Both the position numbers and the translations under genes were made by a program. From an uncultured Paenibacillaceae bacterium (GTDB taxonomy: Bacteria; Bacillota; Bacilli; Aneurinibacillales; Aneurinibacillaceae): DNA of 64,000 nucleotides. Location: the NCBI GenBank assembly GCA_946478845.1, contig CAMLDI010000005.1, positions 1-64,000 of the forward strand, given 5' to 3'. The notes below the pieces were generated by a model. It was not told the origin of the DNA. It worked only from the letters and a program-made list of their open reading frames with translations, and did no database searches. Shown in pieces: positions 1 to 7,813 of the stretch; the first letter of the stretch is position 1, and each line of letters opens with the position of its first letter.

Positions 1-92
1 GATTTAAGAAAAGCGGCATTGGCCGTGAAGGCGGTAAATACAGCCTGGAATTCTTCACTGAAGCAAAAAATGTGTGCGTAAGCCTCGTATAA
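1..92 (+). CDS. Aldehyde dehydrogenase, C-terminal end (2-hydroxymuconic semialdehyde dehydrogenase-like), partial
   Basis: Only the last 29 codons are present, read in the frame starting at base 3 and ending with TAA at 90-92. The tail reads SGIGREGGKYSLEFFTEAKN, the conserved end of NAD-dependent aldehyde dehydrogenases (G(V/I)GREGG...EF(Y/F)TE). 2-Hydroxymuconic semialdehyde dehydrogenases (DmpC/XylG) end this way, and the neighbouring phenol hydroxylase and catechol 2,3-dioxygenase genes favour that substrate, where the enzyme would oxidise the ring-cleavage product to 4-oxalocrotonate. The family is clear; the exact substrate is inferred from context. Confidence 0.75.
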   Translation, partial: FKKSGIGREGGKYSLEFFTEAKNVCVSLV

Positions 93-142
93 ACTATATA
101 TCTTTCTACTCAGTTGTATTCTTCTAATACCACCCCTTTTCT

Positions 143-176
143 ATCCTCTGCAGTTTATGCAGGGGATCTTTTTTCA
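143..176 (+). terminator. Rho-independent terminator after the dehydrogenase
   Basis: The arms ATCCTCTGCA (143-152) and TGCAGGGGAT (158-167) pair over 10 bp with one U-G pair and are followed by a run of T. This separates the dehydrogenase transcript from the regulator gene downstream. Confidence 0.8.
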
Positions 177-180
177 TTTA

Positions 181-208
181 CTATATTCGGATAATTCCGA
201 AAATATAG
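181..208. promoter_or_regulatory. Palindromic operator-like site upstream of the aromatic regulator
   Basis: TTCGGA and TCCGAA (186-191 and 196-201) form an inverted repeat around TAAT. Outer arms CTATA (181-185) and TATAG (204-208) extend it. It lies about 75 bp before the regulator start. Related TTCGG/CCGAA boxes occur before the other catabolic units (near 2263, 6441 and 7664), so it may be a binding site for that regulator. This is inferred from position and repetition only. Confidence 0.35.
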
Positions 209-279
209 ACATCATTCTCCTTTATTAGATAAAATAAATAGTGAAGTAAAATCTAGTGCAAGCATAGGAGGGGTATATT

Positions 280-2148
280 TTGACGAAGGCAGAGGAACTT
301 TCTCCTGTTGATTTGATTAACTTTAATCTAGAAAAAGGGGAAATCCGATTCAAAGACCGTAGAATGGTCCTTTCTAGCGCAGATGCATGGGGCATGTTAA
401 GAAAAGATCTAATTGCAGCACTAGGTTTAGAGAGAGCGAAAAGTTTTTTGCTTCGGTATGGTTGGAATTGTGGTGTAAATGATGCCCGTAATTTAAAAGA
501 GATGTTTAAATGGGATAACGATGATGAGTTATTGTTGGCAGGGTTAAGAATGCATAATATTTCTGGAAGTGTGTTGGCAAAATTTTTGGAAATGGAAATA
601 GACCGTGAAAAGGGGATTTTTTATTTTTTAGGGGAATGGATTAATTCTCATGAAGCGGAACAACACTTGCTTCATTTTTCTCATCACCATGAACCTGTTT
701 GTTATATTTTAATGGGTTATGCTGGCGGGTATTCAACGGAATTCCTTGGGAAAAAGGTTATTGTAAAAGAAATTGAATGTGTGGCAGCTGGGGCAGAAAC
801 CTGTAAATTTATCGGTAAAACTATTCCAGACTGGGGAGATGAAATTGTTTCTGACCTTCCCTTTTATGAGGAAAAAAGTTTAGCAGATGAATTGGATATT
901 GCTTATCGCCGGATCGAGGAACAGACTGAACTATTAAAACGAAGCGCTAATTTAAATCAGAAATTAACCCAGATTGTCTTGCAGGGAAAAGGATTGGATG
1001 CCATCGCTCGTGTGGTAGCTGAAACCCTTGCTTGTGGGGTTAGCATATTTGATAAAACTTATCAACCTCTCTCCATATATGGGGATATAGCTTTTACACC
1101 CACTCACTTTTTTTCAGATAAAGAAAAGAGCGTACTGGAAAAGGTAAATAAAGAATGTCGTACCATGGAAATAGGCAATCGCTTGATTTCGCCTATTGTC
1201 CTGCAAAATCAGGTAAGCGGGTTTGTCACTTTATATAAAAAGGATGGATGTTTTGCTAATTTGGAAACGGTTTCTCTGGAGAGGATGGCTACAGTATGTG
1301 CGATTCAGATGTTAAATGAAAAAACAGCCATTGAAACGGAACAACGGACAAAAGGCGAGTTGCTAGATGAGTTATTAATGGCAGAAATTGATACAGACCG
1401 AATAAGACAACGCATGTCCTACTTTGGATATGGAATGAATACATCTTATTCCGTGTTCGTTTTTCAAATTAAGGGCAGTAATGATTGGAAAGAGAATGGT
1501 GCAATTGATTTGCGAAAGGAAATTGTAAATATTATTTCCTGTGATTTAGAACAGGCAGGGTATCATGCTTTGGTTTCATCCCGCATTGACCGGGTTTTTG
1601 CTCTCATTCCGGAAAAAATTTTTAAAATGAAACAAAACAATTGCAAAGAATATGGCCAATTTCTTTTTCATAAAATAAATGCTTCATTAAAAAATTTCCA
1701 AGTTACCCTGGGCATGAGCGGGATTTACCAGAATTTATGTTCGTTTTCCCGTGGCTTTCACGAGGCGCAAAAAGCCATTGAAATCGCAGAAATGAAATGG
1801 AAGGATCGGCAGGTTATTCACTCTGCAGAATTAGGGCATTTAGGCCTTCTATTAAATGCTCGTAATCCTGAAGAATTGGAATCCTTTGCAAAAGAAAAAG
1901 TAGGAACATTATATGAATACGACAAAAAAAGCGGCGGAGAACTATTAAAAACCCTATATTATTATATTAAAAATGAGTTTAATCTTCATAAAACTGCCCG
2001 GGAAATGAACATTACTATTGGGGGAATGCGTTACCGTTTACGGAGAATCCAGGATCTTGGGGAGTTTGATTTGAATAACTCTGATACCCGTTTTGAGATT
2101 CAATTAGCTTTGGAAATTTCTGTAGTGATGGGCCAGTTAACACTATAA
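280..2148 (+). CDS. Phenol-responsive transcription regulator: XylR_N + V4R sensor fused to a PucR/CdaR-type output
   Basis: Starts at TTG 280, with AGGAGGGG at 266-273 six bases upstream. Residues ~15-110 match the XylR_N aromatic-binding domain and ~110-185 the V4R domain of DmpR/MopR/XylR. With a constant offset of 14, the MopR pocket residues His106 and Trp134 are H92 and W120. The zinc ligands Cys155, Glu178, Cys181 and Cys189 are C141, E164, C167 and C175. The rest is not the AAA+ sigma-54 activator of DmpR: there is no GAFTGA motif. Residues ~220-550 resemble a GAF/CdaR-type middle, and the C-terminus (~555-610, HKTAREMNITIGGMRYRLRR) is a PucR-type helix-turn-helix. It should therefore act as a phenol-binding activator on ordinary sigma-A promoters. 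It sits directly upstream of, and in the same direction as, the phenol hydroxylase genes. Family assignment is firm; effector identity is inferred from the pocket. Confidence 0.85.
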   Translation: MTKAEELSPVDLINFNLEKGEIRFKDRRMVLSSADAWGMLRKDLIAALGLERAKSFLLRYGWNCGVNDARNLKEMFKWDNDDELLLAGLRMHNISGSVLAKFLEMEIDREKGIFYFLGEWINSHEAEQHLLHFSHHHEPVCYILMGYAGGYSTEFLGKKVIVKEIECVAAGAETCKFIGKTIPDWGDEIVSDLPFYEEKSLADELDIAYRRIEEQTELLKRSANLNQKLTQIVLQGKGLDAIARVVAETLACGVSIFDKTYQPLSIYGDIAFTPTHFFSDKEKSVLEKVNKECRTMEIGNRLISPIVLQNQVSGFVTLYKKDGCFANLETVSLERMATVCAIQMLNEKTAIETEQRTKGELLDELLMAEIDTDRIRQRMSYFGYGMNTSYSVFVFQIKGSNDWKENGAIDLRKEIVNIISCDLEQAGYHALVSSRIDRVFALIPEKIFKMKQNNCKEYGQFLFHKINASLKNFQVTLGMSGIYQNLCSFSRGFHEAQKAIEIAEMKWKDRQVIHSAELGHLGLLLNARNPEELESFAKEKVGTLYEYDKKSGGELLKTLYYYIKNEFNLHKTAREMNITIGGMRYRLRRIQDLGEFDLNNSDTRFEIQLALEISVVMGQLTL

Positions 2149-2233
2149 GTTAGTGCAGAATCGTATAAAAATCTCCGTTCATATTCTACCTAAATAGCAG
2201 TATGAATATTCAGAAAATTCAACTACTATAACA

Positions 2234-2268
2234 GTACAGTTCTTAATTGTAGCTGTACATAATTCGGT
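2234..2268. promoter_or_regulatory. Inverted repeat and TTCGG box before the phenol hydroxylase operon
   Basis: GTACAG (2234-2239) and CTGTAC (2253-2258) are a perfect 6-bp inverted repeat with a 13-nt spacer, followed at 2261-2268 by AATTCGGT. It lies 25-60 bp before the dmpL-type start in a 144-bp intergenic space, a sensible place for control of the operon. No convincing sigma-A promoter could be picked, which fits an activated promoter. Confidence 0.35.
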
Positions 2269-2292
2269 GATGAATAAGGGGGAGGCTCGTAC

Positions 2293-3339
2293 ATGGCACA
2301 TCAATTTCAAGTAGGAGAATCTATTAAACCAATTCGTACTACATACAAGTACATGTCCGGTTTAAAAGTGAAGCGCCCAACAACTTATGATGAGGCAACA
2401 TATAATTTGGAACCAAAAGAAAACTTCCATTATCGTCCTTTATGGAATTCAGACATGAATATTTTTGATGAAAGAATTACGAAAGTAAAGTGTGAAGATT
2501 GGGAACAGTTTCGTGATCCCGCCAGATTATATTACGCAACCTATTGCTACAGCCGTGCTGATTTCCAAGCTCGCATTAAGGGCCAATTTGAAACTGCTGA
2601 CCGTTATGGTTTGTTTAAAAATATGGATCCTGACATGGTTGATACCATAAGAGAATTTCTTCCCGTTTTACGCCATATTATTTTTGGCGAGTCGGTCGCC
2701 TTTATGTATATTGGGCGTGCTTCAGTAGGGACAGCGGTCGAACAATGTGCAACTTACCAGTGTTATGACCAAATGGGAACTGCTCAATTAATCACCCGTA
2801 TCTGTTTAGAGTTAGAGGAACAATGTCCAACCATTCTACAGGACGGAAAACAAAAATGGATTGAAGATGAAAAATACCAGAAACTTCGTGCCCTATTGGA
2901 AAATGTAATGGTGACCTGGGATTGGGCAGAAGCCATGGTTGCTATTAATCTAATTCTAGACTCTATTCTCTATCCACTATTCTACGAGAAAATGACAGCG
3001 GTTGCAGTAAAGAATGGAGATAGTGTTTATCTATCATTTAGCCAATTCTTTATGGAAATGTTTGAATACGAAAGAAACTATACTACTGCTCTTGTAAAGA
3101 TGTTACTTGAAGATCGCTCGGAAAATAAAGATGTAATCGCATCTTATGTGAATAAATGGTTACCCCGTGTTATTGAAGCCGTTCAGCCTGTACTTGCTGT
3201 ATTTGACCTTCCTCAAAATGGCGGAAATGGAGAAGAAGCTTTGCAACATGTGCTTGATCAATATGTTAAATCCCTTTTAGTAGATGAGCTGCAATTAATT
3301 ACTGCCTTGCCACTTGAAACAACCGGGGAGGTCATTTAA
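2293..3339 (+). CDS. dmpL: Phenol hydroxylase P1 subunit (DmpL-type beta subunit of the diiron monooxygenase)
   Basis: 348 residues, ATG start behind AAGGGGGAGG. The sequence matches the beta (P1/DmpL/TmoE-type) subunit of multicomponent phenol hydroxylases, a ferritin-like helical protein that pairs with the catalytic P3 subunit but does not hold the diiron centre. Motifs such as DPARLYYATYCYSRADFQAR (residues ~76-95) are typical of the family. It is the first gene of P1-P2-P3-P4, with P2 starting at the very next base after its stop. A P0 (DmpK) gene, which precedes P1 in Pseudomonas, is absent. The cytoplasmic hydroxylase converts phenol to catechol with O2 and NADH-derived electrons. Confidence 0.92.
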   Translation: MAHQFQVGESIKPIRTTYKYMSGLKVKRPTTYDEATYNLEPKENFHYRPLWNSDMNIFDERITKVKCEDWEQFRDPARLYYATYCYSRADFQARIKGQFETADRYGLFKNMDPDMVDTIREFLPVLRHIIFGESVAFMYIGRASVGTAVEQCATYQCYDQMGTAQLITRICLELEEQCPTILQDGKQKWIEDEKYQKLRALLENVMVTWDWAEAMVAINLILDSILYPLFYEKMTAVAVKNGDSVYLSFSQFFMEMFEYERNYTTALVKMLLEDRSENKDVIASYVNKWLPRVIEAVQPVLAVFDLPQNGGNGEEALQHVLDQYVKSLLVDELQLITALPLETTGEVI

Positions 3340-3636
3340 ATGGAACAAGTTGAAAAACGAAACCGTTATGTCGGGTTGGATTTAACCAATTGCCCTGAAT
3401 CTGAAGCAATTATTGAAGCTGTGGAACAGGACAATGAAAATGTAAAAATCACAAGGTTCCCTGGATATGTGAAAGTGGAGGCCCTTCATAAATTAGTGAT
3501 TAATAAAGCTTCCGTAGAAGAATGTTTAGGAGATAGCTGGGAAACGGAAGATTTGCAATTAGCTGTTACGTCTTATTACGGTTTTATGGCCGATTGGGAT
3601 GATGATCATATTGTTCTGCAATGGGATAACGTATAG
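3340..3636 (+). CDS. dmpM: Phenol hydroxylase P2 effector protein (DmpM)
   Basis: 98 residues, the usual size for the MmoB/DmpM effector family, which binds the hydroxylase and gates O2 activation without carrying a cofactor. The family features NRYVGLDL near the N-terminus and ITRFPGYVKVEA (~45-56) are visible. The ATG follows the P1 stop directly, and its ribosome site GGGGAGG lies within the end of P1, so translation is coupled. It has no cysteine cluster for a metal site. Confidence 0.92.
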   Translation: MEQVEKRNRYVGLDLTNCPESEAIIEAVEQDNENVKITRFPGYVKVEALHKLVINKASVEECLGDSWETEDLQLAVTSYYGFMADWDDDHIVLQWDNV

Positions 3637-3648
3637 GGGGTAGAATAA

Positions 3649-5136
3649 ATGGCGAAGAAAAAACGGGGATTAAAAGAAGAATATAACCTATTAACAAGAG
3701 ACCTGGATTGGGCACCTAGTTATGTTTCCTTTGAGGAAATGTATCCTCACGTATCCTTTGAAGGCATTAAGATTCATAACTGGGATCGTTGGGAAGACCC
3801 TTTCCGTGTAACTGTGGAAAATTATGTACGAATTCAGGCGGAAAAAGAACGGAAATACCATGCTATTCGTGAAAACATTGATTTAATGCAAGCCCAATTG
3901 GATATGAGTGACGCCCGCTGGTTAGAAGGCATGAAACTATTTGCAGGGGTTGCCTTTAATGGTGAGTACAATGCCCACCGCCTCTTTCAGTATGTATCAC
4001 GCCATGTGCCAATTCCAGCCATTCGCTTTGCAGCCTTTACCCAATCTGTGGACGAGCTGCGCCATGTACAAAATGAAGTGTTAATGTTCAATAACTATAA
4101 TAAATATTTCCAGGGATTCCATAGTTGGAAACAAATAGCCCATCGCTTCTGGCTCATGTCCGTAATTAAGTCTTTCTTTGAAGATGCCATGTCTGCAGGT
4201 CCTTTTGAAGCCCTTGCTGCCATTTCCTTCGGATTTGAGGTTGCCTTTACCAATATCTTGTTTGTAACTATGGGATCTACGGCATTAGCAAACCATGACC
4301 ATTCCTATACTGCTGTAGGCTTTACTTCCCAATCTGATGAATCCCGCCATATGACCCTTGGCATGATGGCCATTCGCGCCATGTTGGAAGAAGATCCAGA
4401 CAATGTACCTATCGTACAGAAATGGTTAGATAAATGGTTCTGGAGATCTTATCGTGCATTTACAGCGATTGCTTATATCCTGGATTATATTGCACCGAAG
4501 AAAGTAGTGTCCTGGAAAGAAGCCTTTGAAATGTATATTGAAGACCAGGTATTAAACGGTCTCTTTAAAGATCTTGAACTCTATGGAATTCGCAAGCCAT
4601 TATACTATGAACAAGCCATTGCTGAAAAAGATCATCTTTCCCATCAAGCTGCCCTCTTAATTCATCGGGTGCCTCATGTAGCTTTCTTCCATCCTTTTGC
4701 TCCTACTTCAGAAGATAAGGTATGGTTAGCCGAAAAATATGGGGATGCCTGGGAAAACATTTGGTCGAAGAAATGGGAAAAACGAGAAGATCCAAATTAT
4801 GAGCGGAACTTACCTGGATTCCCTATGTTATGCCAGACTTGCCAGTATCCTCTGATATTCTCTGAGCCTGATGATGTTACAAAAACAGCTTACCGCCACA
4901 GTGAACATGAAGGGGAAACCTATCACTTCTGTTCTGATGGCTGCCAAACCATTTTCGATAATGAACCGGATAAATATAAAGAAGCATGGTTGCCTGTCCA
5001 TGAAATTTTAAAAGGAAATTGTGGTCCCTTAGATGACCTACATAACTACTGGGGCATCGAACCGGAGGATGGTGGAGATTACTACGAATCAGTGGACCAT
5101 AAGAATTTTGAAAAGTGGAAAAAAATGCGTGCCTAG
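3649..5136 (+). CDS. dmpN: Phenol hydroxylase P3 subunit (DmpN, catalytic diiron alpha subunit)
   Basis: 495 residues, close to the family's ~510. The diiron ligands are visible: E106 in GEYNAH, E136 and H139 in DELRH, E197 in FGFEVAF, and E231 and H234 in DESRH. This is the two-fold E...ExxH pattern of toluene/phenol monooxygenases. A YHS-type cysteine domain with CQTC and HFCSDGC sits near residues 400-450, as in DmpN. It hydroxylates phenol and probably methylphenols to catechols together with P1, P2, P4 and a reductase. The ATG is 12 nt after the P2 stop with GGGGG upstream. All catalytic residues are intact, so the enzyme should be active if a reductase is supplied. Confidence 0.95.
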   Translation: MAKKKRGLKEEYNLLTRDLDWAPSYVSFEEMYPHVSFEGIKIHNWDRWEDPFRVTVENYVRIQAEKERKYHAIRENIDLMQAQLDMSDARWLEGMKLFAGVAFNGEYNAHRLFQYVSRHVPIPAIRFAAFTQSVDELRHVQNEVLMFNNYNKYFQGFHSWKQIAHRFWLMSVIKSFFEDAMSAGPFEALAAISFGFEVAFTNILFVTMGSTALANHDHSYTAVGFTSQSDESRHMTLGMMAIRAMLEEDPDNVPIVQKWLDKWFWRSYRAFTAIAYILDYIAPKKVVSWKEAFEMYIEDQVLNGLFKDLELYGIRKPLYYEQAIAEKDHLSHQAALLIHRVPHVAFFHPFAPTSEDKVWLAEKYGDAWENIWSKKWEKREDPNYERNLPGFPMLCQTCQYPLIFSEPDDVTKTAYRHSEHEGETYHFCSDGCQTIFDNEPDKYKEAWLPVHEILKGNCGPLDDLHNYWGIEPEDGGDYYESVDHKNFEKWKKMRA

Positions 5137-5159
5137 GGGCAACGAAGGAGGAATAACTG

Positions 5160-5387
5160 ATGATGTTTGTTTATGTATATGAACAGGGAAATCCGCCAGC
5201 TCTTTGCCTTCCCGTAAACCCTGAGGACAAATGGGCAGATTTTAAACAAGTGATTGGCGGGTTATATAAACTGAATACAGATGAAGCAAGAATGACATAT
5301 TTTGATGAGCCATTCACTCCCCAGGATGATCGGACTCTTGAAGAATTGGGGATTCAGCATAAAGGTCTCCTTAAAATCGTTGGATAA
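5160..5387 (+). CDS. dmpO: Phenol hydroxylase P4-like small subunit (DmpO/TmoB-type gamma subunit)
   Basis: 75 residues; start ATG 5160 behind AAGGAGGA (5145-5152). Position after P3 and the ending RTLEELGIQHKGLLKIVG match the C-terminal half of P4/DmpO. DmpO is ~118 residues, so this version lacks the usual N-terminal stretch and is nearer in size to the ubiquitin-like TmoB gamma subunit (~84). No stop-interrupted remnant of a longer reading frame is seen upstream, so the short form is probably native. It would be the third polypeptide of the hydroxylase. Confidence 0.75.
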   Translation: MMFVYVYEQGNPPALCLPVNPEDKWADFKQVIGGLYKLNTDEARMTYFDEPFTPQDDRTLEELGIQHKGLLKIVG

Positions 5388-5422
5388 TCACTAGATTGCT
5401 ATAAAGAGGAGGAATTAGAAGA

Positions 5423-6331
5423 ATGGCAATTATGCGTTTGGGAAGAGTGCAACTTCGGGTTCCAAAATGGGAAGAATGCATCCATTATTATAAAAATGTG
5501 ATTGGCTTAATTGAAACTGCACGGGATGAAAACCATGTGTACCTCAAGGGGTGGGATGAGTATGACCATCACAGTGTGATTTTAGAAAAAGCTGATTCTG
5601 CTGGATTGGATCATTTAGCTTTTAAATGTGAAACAGCAGAGGATTTGGATATTTATGAACAAAAAATAATTGAATACGGTGTTGCAGTAGACCGGATTCC
5701 GGCGGGATATCGCATTGCAGAAGGGGAAGCAGTTCGTTTTAAAGTTCCAACAGGGCAAATTGTGGAACTTTATCATGAAATTGATCAAGTGGGAAATGGG
5801 TTGCCTCTTGTGAATCCTGACCCATGGCCAGATGGATTAGTTGGGATTGCTCCCCCTCGCTTAGACCATCTGTTAATCAGTGGGGATGATGTGGAAGGAA
5901 CCACTAGATTGTTCCAGGAAATCTTTGGTTTCCGCATTAGTGAAGAACTTCTTGCACCAGATGAAAGTTATATTGCAACCTGGTTGTTTACCACGAATAC
6001 ACCTCACGATATCGCCGTGATTAAAGGGCCTGATGAAAAGTTGCATCATATTTCTTTCTGGTTAGATGAATGGACTGAGATTCGCAAAGCGGCTGATATT
6101 TTAGGGAAAAATGGCATTATGATTGATAAAGGGCCAACTCGCCACGGGATTACCCGGGGAACGACGATTTACTTCTTTGATCCTTCAGGAAACCGAAATG
6201 AAGTATTCTGCGGTGGGTATATCACCTATCCTGACTTTCCAAAAATCACCTGGACAGCAGAAGATCTTGGACGGGCGGTTTCCTTCTTTGACCATGAAGT
6301 GAATGAACGATTTACCACTGTATTCTCTTAA
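5423..6331 (+). CDS. dmpB: Catechol 2,3-dioxygenase (extradiol, type I)
   Basis: 302 residues, the usual ~307 of XylE/DmpB. It has two vicinal-oxygen-chelate modules. Fe(II) ligands H149 (RLDHLLIS), H209 (LHHISFW) and E260 (GNRNEVF) correspond to His153, His214 and Glu265 of the Pseudomonas enzyme. The second-sphere residues H195, H241 and Y250 are also kept. It cleaves catechol to 2-hydroxymuconic semialdehyde in the cytoplasm. It follows P4 after 35 nt with GAGGAGGAA upstream and is closed by a terminator, so P1-P4 plus this gene form one operon for phenol. Oddly, there is no XylT-like ferredoxin gene for reactivating the enzyme. Confidence 0.93.
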   Translation: MAIMRLGRVQLRVPKWEECIHYYKNVIGLIETARDENHVYLKGWDEYDHHSVILEKADSAGLDHLAFKCETAEDLDIYEQKIIEYGVAVDRIPAGYRIAEGEAVRFKVPTGQIVELYHEIDQVGNGLPLVNPDPWPDGLVGIAPPRLDHLLISGDDVEGTTRLFQEIFGFRISEELLAPDESYIATWLFTTNTPHDIAVIKGPDEKLHHISFWLDEWTEIRKAADILGKNGIMIDKGPTRHGITRGTTIYFFDPSGNRNEVFCGGYITYPDFPKITWTAEDLGRAVSFFDHEVNERFTTVFS

Positions 6332-6334
6332 AAA

Positions 6335-6368
6335 AAGAAAGCTCCTGTGATAAGCAGGGGCTTTTTCC
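6335..6368 (+). terminator. Rho-independent terminator after the phenol operon
   Basis: AAAGCTCCTG (6338-6347) pairs with CAGGGGCTTT (6355-6364) around a 7-nt loop, followed by TTCC. It separates the phenol hydroxylase/catechol dioxygenase operon from the amidohydrolase gene. Confidence 0.8.
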
Positions 6369-6391
6369 TGTTTCAGGGTCAATAAACAAAT

Positions 6392-6529
6392 AAATCTGAC
6401 ATGAATTTCTGTAAAACGACAGATTTCAACAAATCTACGACCGAATTATATTAATTTACTCGACAGCATTCATACGAATAGGATAAAAATAATTTATCGA
6501 AAAAGTCAAAAAAGTAAAAATAGTATAAT
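6392..6529 (+). promoter_or_regulatory. Control region of the amidohydrolase gene
   Basis: AAATCTG (6392-6398) and CAGATTT (6420-6426) form a perfect inverted repeat, with an inner TCTGT/ACAGA pair at 6408-6423. A CCGAATTAT box lies at 6441. A TATAAT -10 hexamer is at 6524-6529 with no good -35, suggesting activator dependence. Two 6- to 7-bp repeats in such AT-rich DNA could be chance. Confidence 0.35.
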
Positions 6530-6611
6530 TGGACTGTTTTTTATTTTCAGTGTTAAAATCATATTAAGAAAGCTGTAAGCGTTTTATTCAAATAATTGAA
6601 GGAGAACTGGC

Positions 6612-7619
6612 ATGCGTATAGACGTTCACACTCATATCATCTCTTCGGAATTACCTGATTTTTCGAAAAAATTTAACGAACCTGGTTGGCCTGTATTTCA
6701 GCCCACATGTAGTTGTGGCGCTAAAATCATGGTAGATGGAAAAGTTTTTCGGGAAATTACAGACAACACCTGGGACATTAAAAAACGGGTTGAAGATATG
6801 AAAAGGACAGGGGTGGATAAGCAAGTGCTCTCTCCTATTCCTGTAACCTTTTCGTATTGGGCTAATCCTCAACATGCGATGGAAATATCCCGTTTTCAAA
6901 ACGAACACATTGCAAACATTATAAAGCAAGATCCAGACCATTTTCTCGGTTTTGGCACTATTCCTTTACAAGATGTGGATGCAGCTATTCAAGAAATGGA
7001 TTATTGCATTCACACATTAGGATTGCATGGACTGGAAATTGGGTCCAATGTAAATGGAAAGAATCTGGATGATCCATCCTTGTTTCCCTTCTTTGAAATG
7101 GCAGAAAAATGGAATGTTCCATTATTTATTCATCCATGGCAAATCCTCGGCAGAGAACGTTTACAAGCCTACAATTCCCTTTATACAGTAGGGATGCCTG
7201 GTGAAACTGCTCTTGCAGGTGCAAGTTTAATTTTCTCTGGCGTAATGGAAAAATTGCCAAACTTAAAAGTTCTCTTAGCCCATGGTGGCGGGTCATTGCC
7301 ATATATCTTGCCTCGTATGGATCATGGATGGGAAAATTGGACTCATTTACAAGAGTTGATTTCTCAACCGCCAAGCTACTATGCAAAGAATTTTTACTAT
7401 GATTCATTAGTCTTTGACCCAGTAAACCTAAAATATTTAATTGATAAATTTGGGGATCAAAGAATTATGTTAGGAACAGATTATCCGTTTAAAATGGCAG
7501 AGATTCCTGCCGGGAAAATCTTGCATGAATCATTCCATTTAACTGAAGAACAAAAGAATAGAATTTTCGGCCTTAACGCTATGGAATTCTTGGGATTGAA
7601 AACCATACAACCAAAATAG
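6612..7619 (+). CDS. ACMSD-type amidohydrolase, probable decarboxylase of a carboxylated ring-cleavage product
   Basis: 335 residues, like bacterial ACMSD (~335). The metal ligands of Pseudomonas ACMSD (His9, His11, His177, His228, Asp294) appear here as H6 and H8 (VHTH), H174 (FIHPW), H224 (LAHGGG) and D290 (LGTDYP). The substrate arginines Arg51 and Arg239 are R47 and R235. The enzyme should decarboxylate a carboxymuconic semialdehyde. Proteins of this family act on 2-amino-3-carboxymuconate semialdehyde (NbaD) or on 5-carboxy-2-hydroxymuconate semialdehyde (PraH in Paenibacillus). With a ring-hydroxylating dioxygenase and a second extradiol enzyme downstream, and no kynurenine-type gene nearby, I favour a carboxy-hydroxymuconate semialdehyde. 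ATG start behind GAAGGAGAA. Family firm, substrate inferred. Confidence 0.8.
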   Translation: MRIDVHTHIISSELPDFSKKFNEPGWPVFQPTCSCGAKIMVDGKVFREITDNTWDIKKRVEDMKRTGVDKQVLSPIPVTFSYWANPQHAMEISRFQNEHIANIIKQDPDHFLGFGTIPLQDVDAAIQEMDYCIHTLGLHGLEIGSNVNGKNLDDPSLFPFFEMAEKWNVPLFIHPWQILGRERLQAYNSLYTVGMPGETALAGASLIFSGVMEKLPNLKVLLAHGGGSLPYILPRMDHGWENWTHLQELISQPPSYYAKNFYYDSLVFDPVNLKYLIDKFGDQRIMLGTDYPFKMAEIPAGKILHESFHLTEEQKNRIFGLNAMEFLGLKTIQPK

Positions 7620-7653
7620 GTTGGGTTTTCACCCAAGCTTTACGCCATAAATA

Positions 7654-7683
7654 TTCAGAATAGTCCGAATTGATTATTCTGAA
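7654..7683. promoter_or_regulatory. 9-bp inverted repeat upstream of the ring-hydroxylating dioxygenase
   Basis: TTCAGAATA (7654-7662) and TATTCTGAA (7675-7683) are perfect arms with a 12-nt spacer that holds TCCGAATT. The spacer box resembles the palindrome at 186-201. Operator or mRNA hairpin are both possible. A weaker GC hairpin (TTGGGT/ACCCAA, about 7620-7636) without a T run lies just before it. Confidence 0.4.
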
Positions 7684-7813
7684 ATCGCTTTCTGCAGCCA
7701 ATCTCTTTGAGGGGGTGAGTCTTTCATTAAGGTTTGAGGGGGATAACGAAAGATTCTGTTGTAATTGAAAGGTTTGAAATTTATTTAATTTAAAAATGGG
7801 GAGGAAGCTCATT

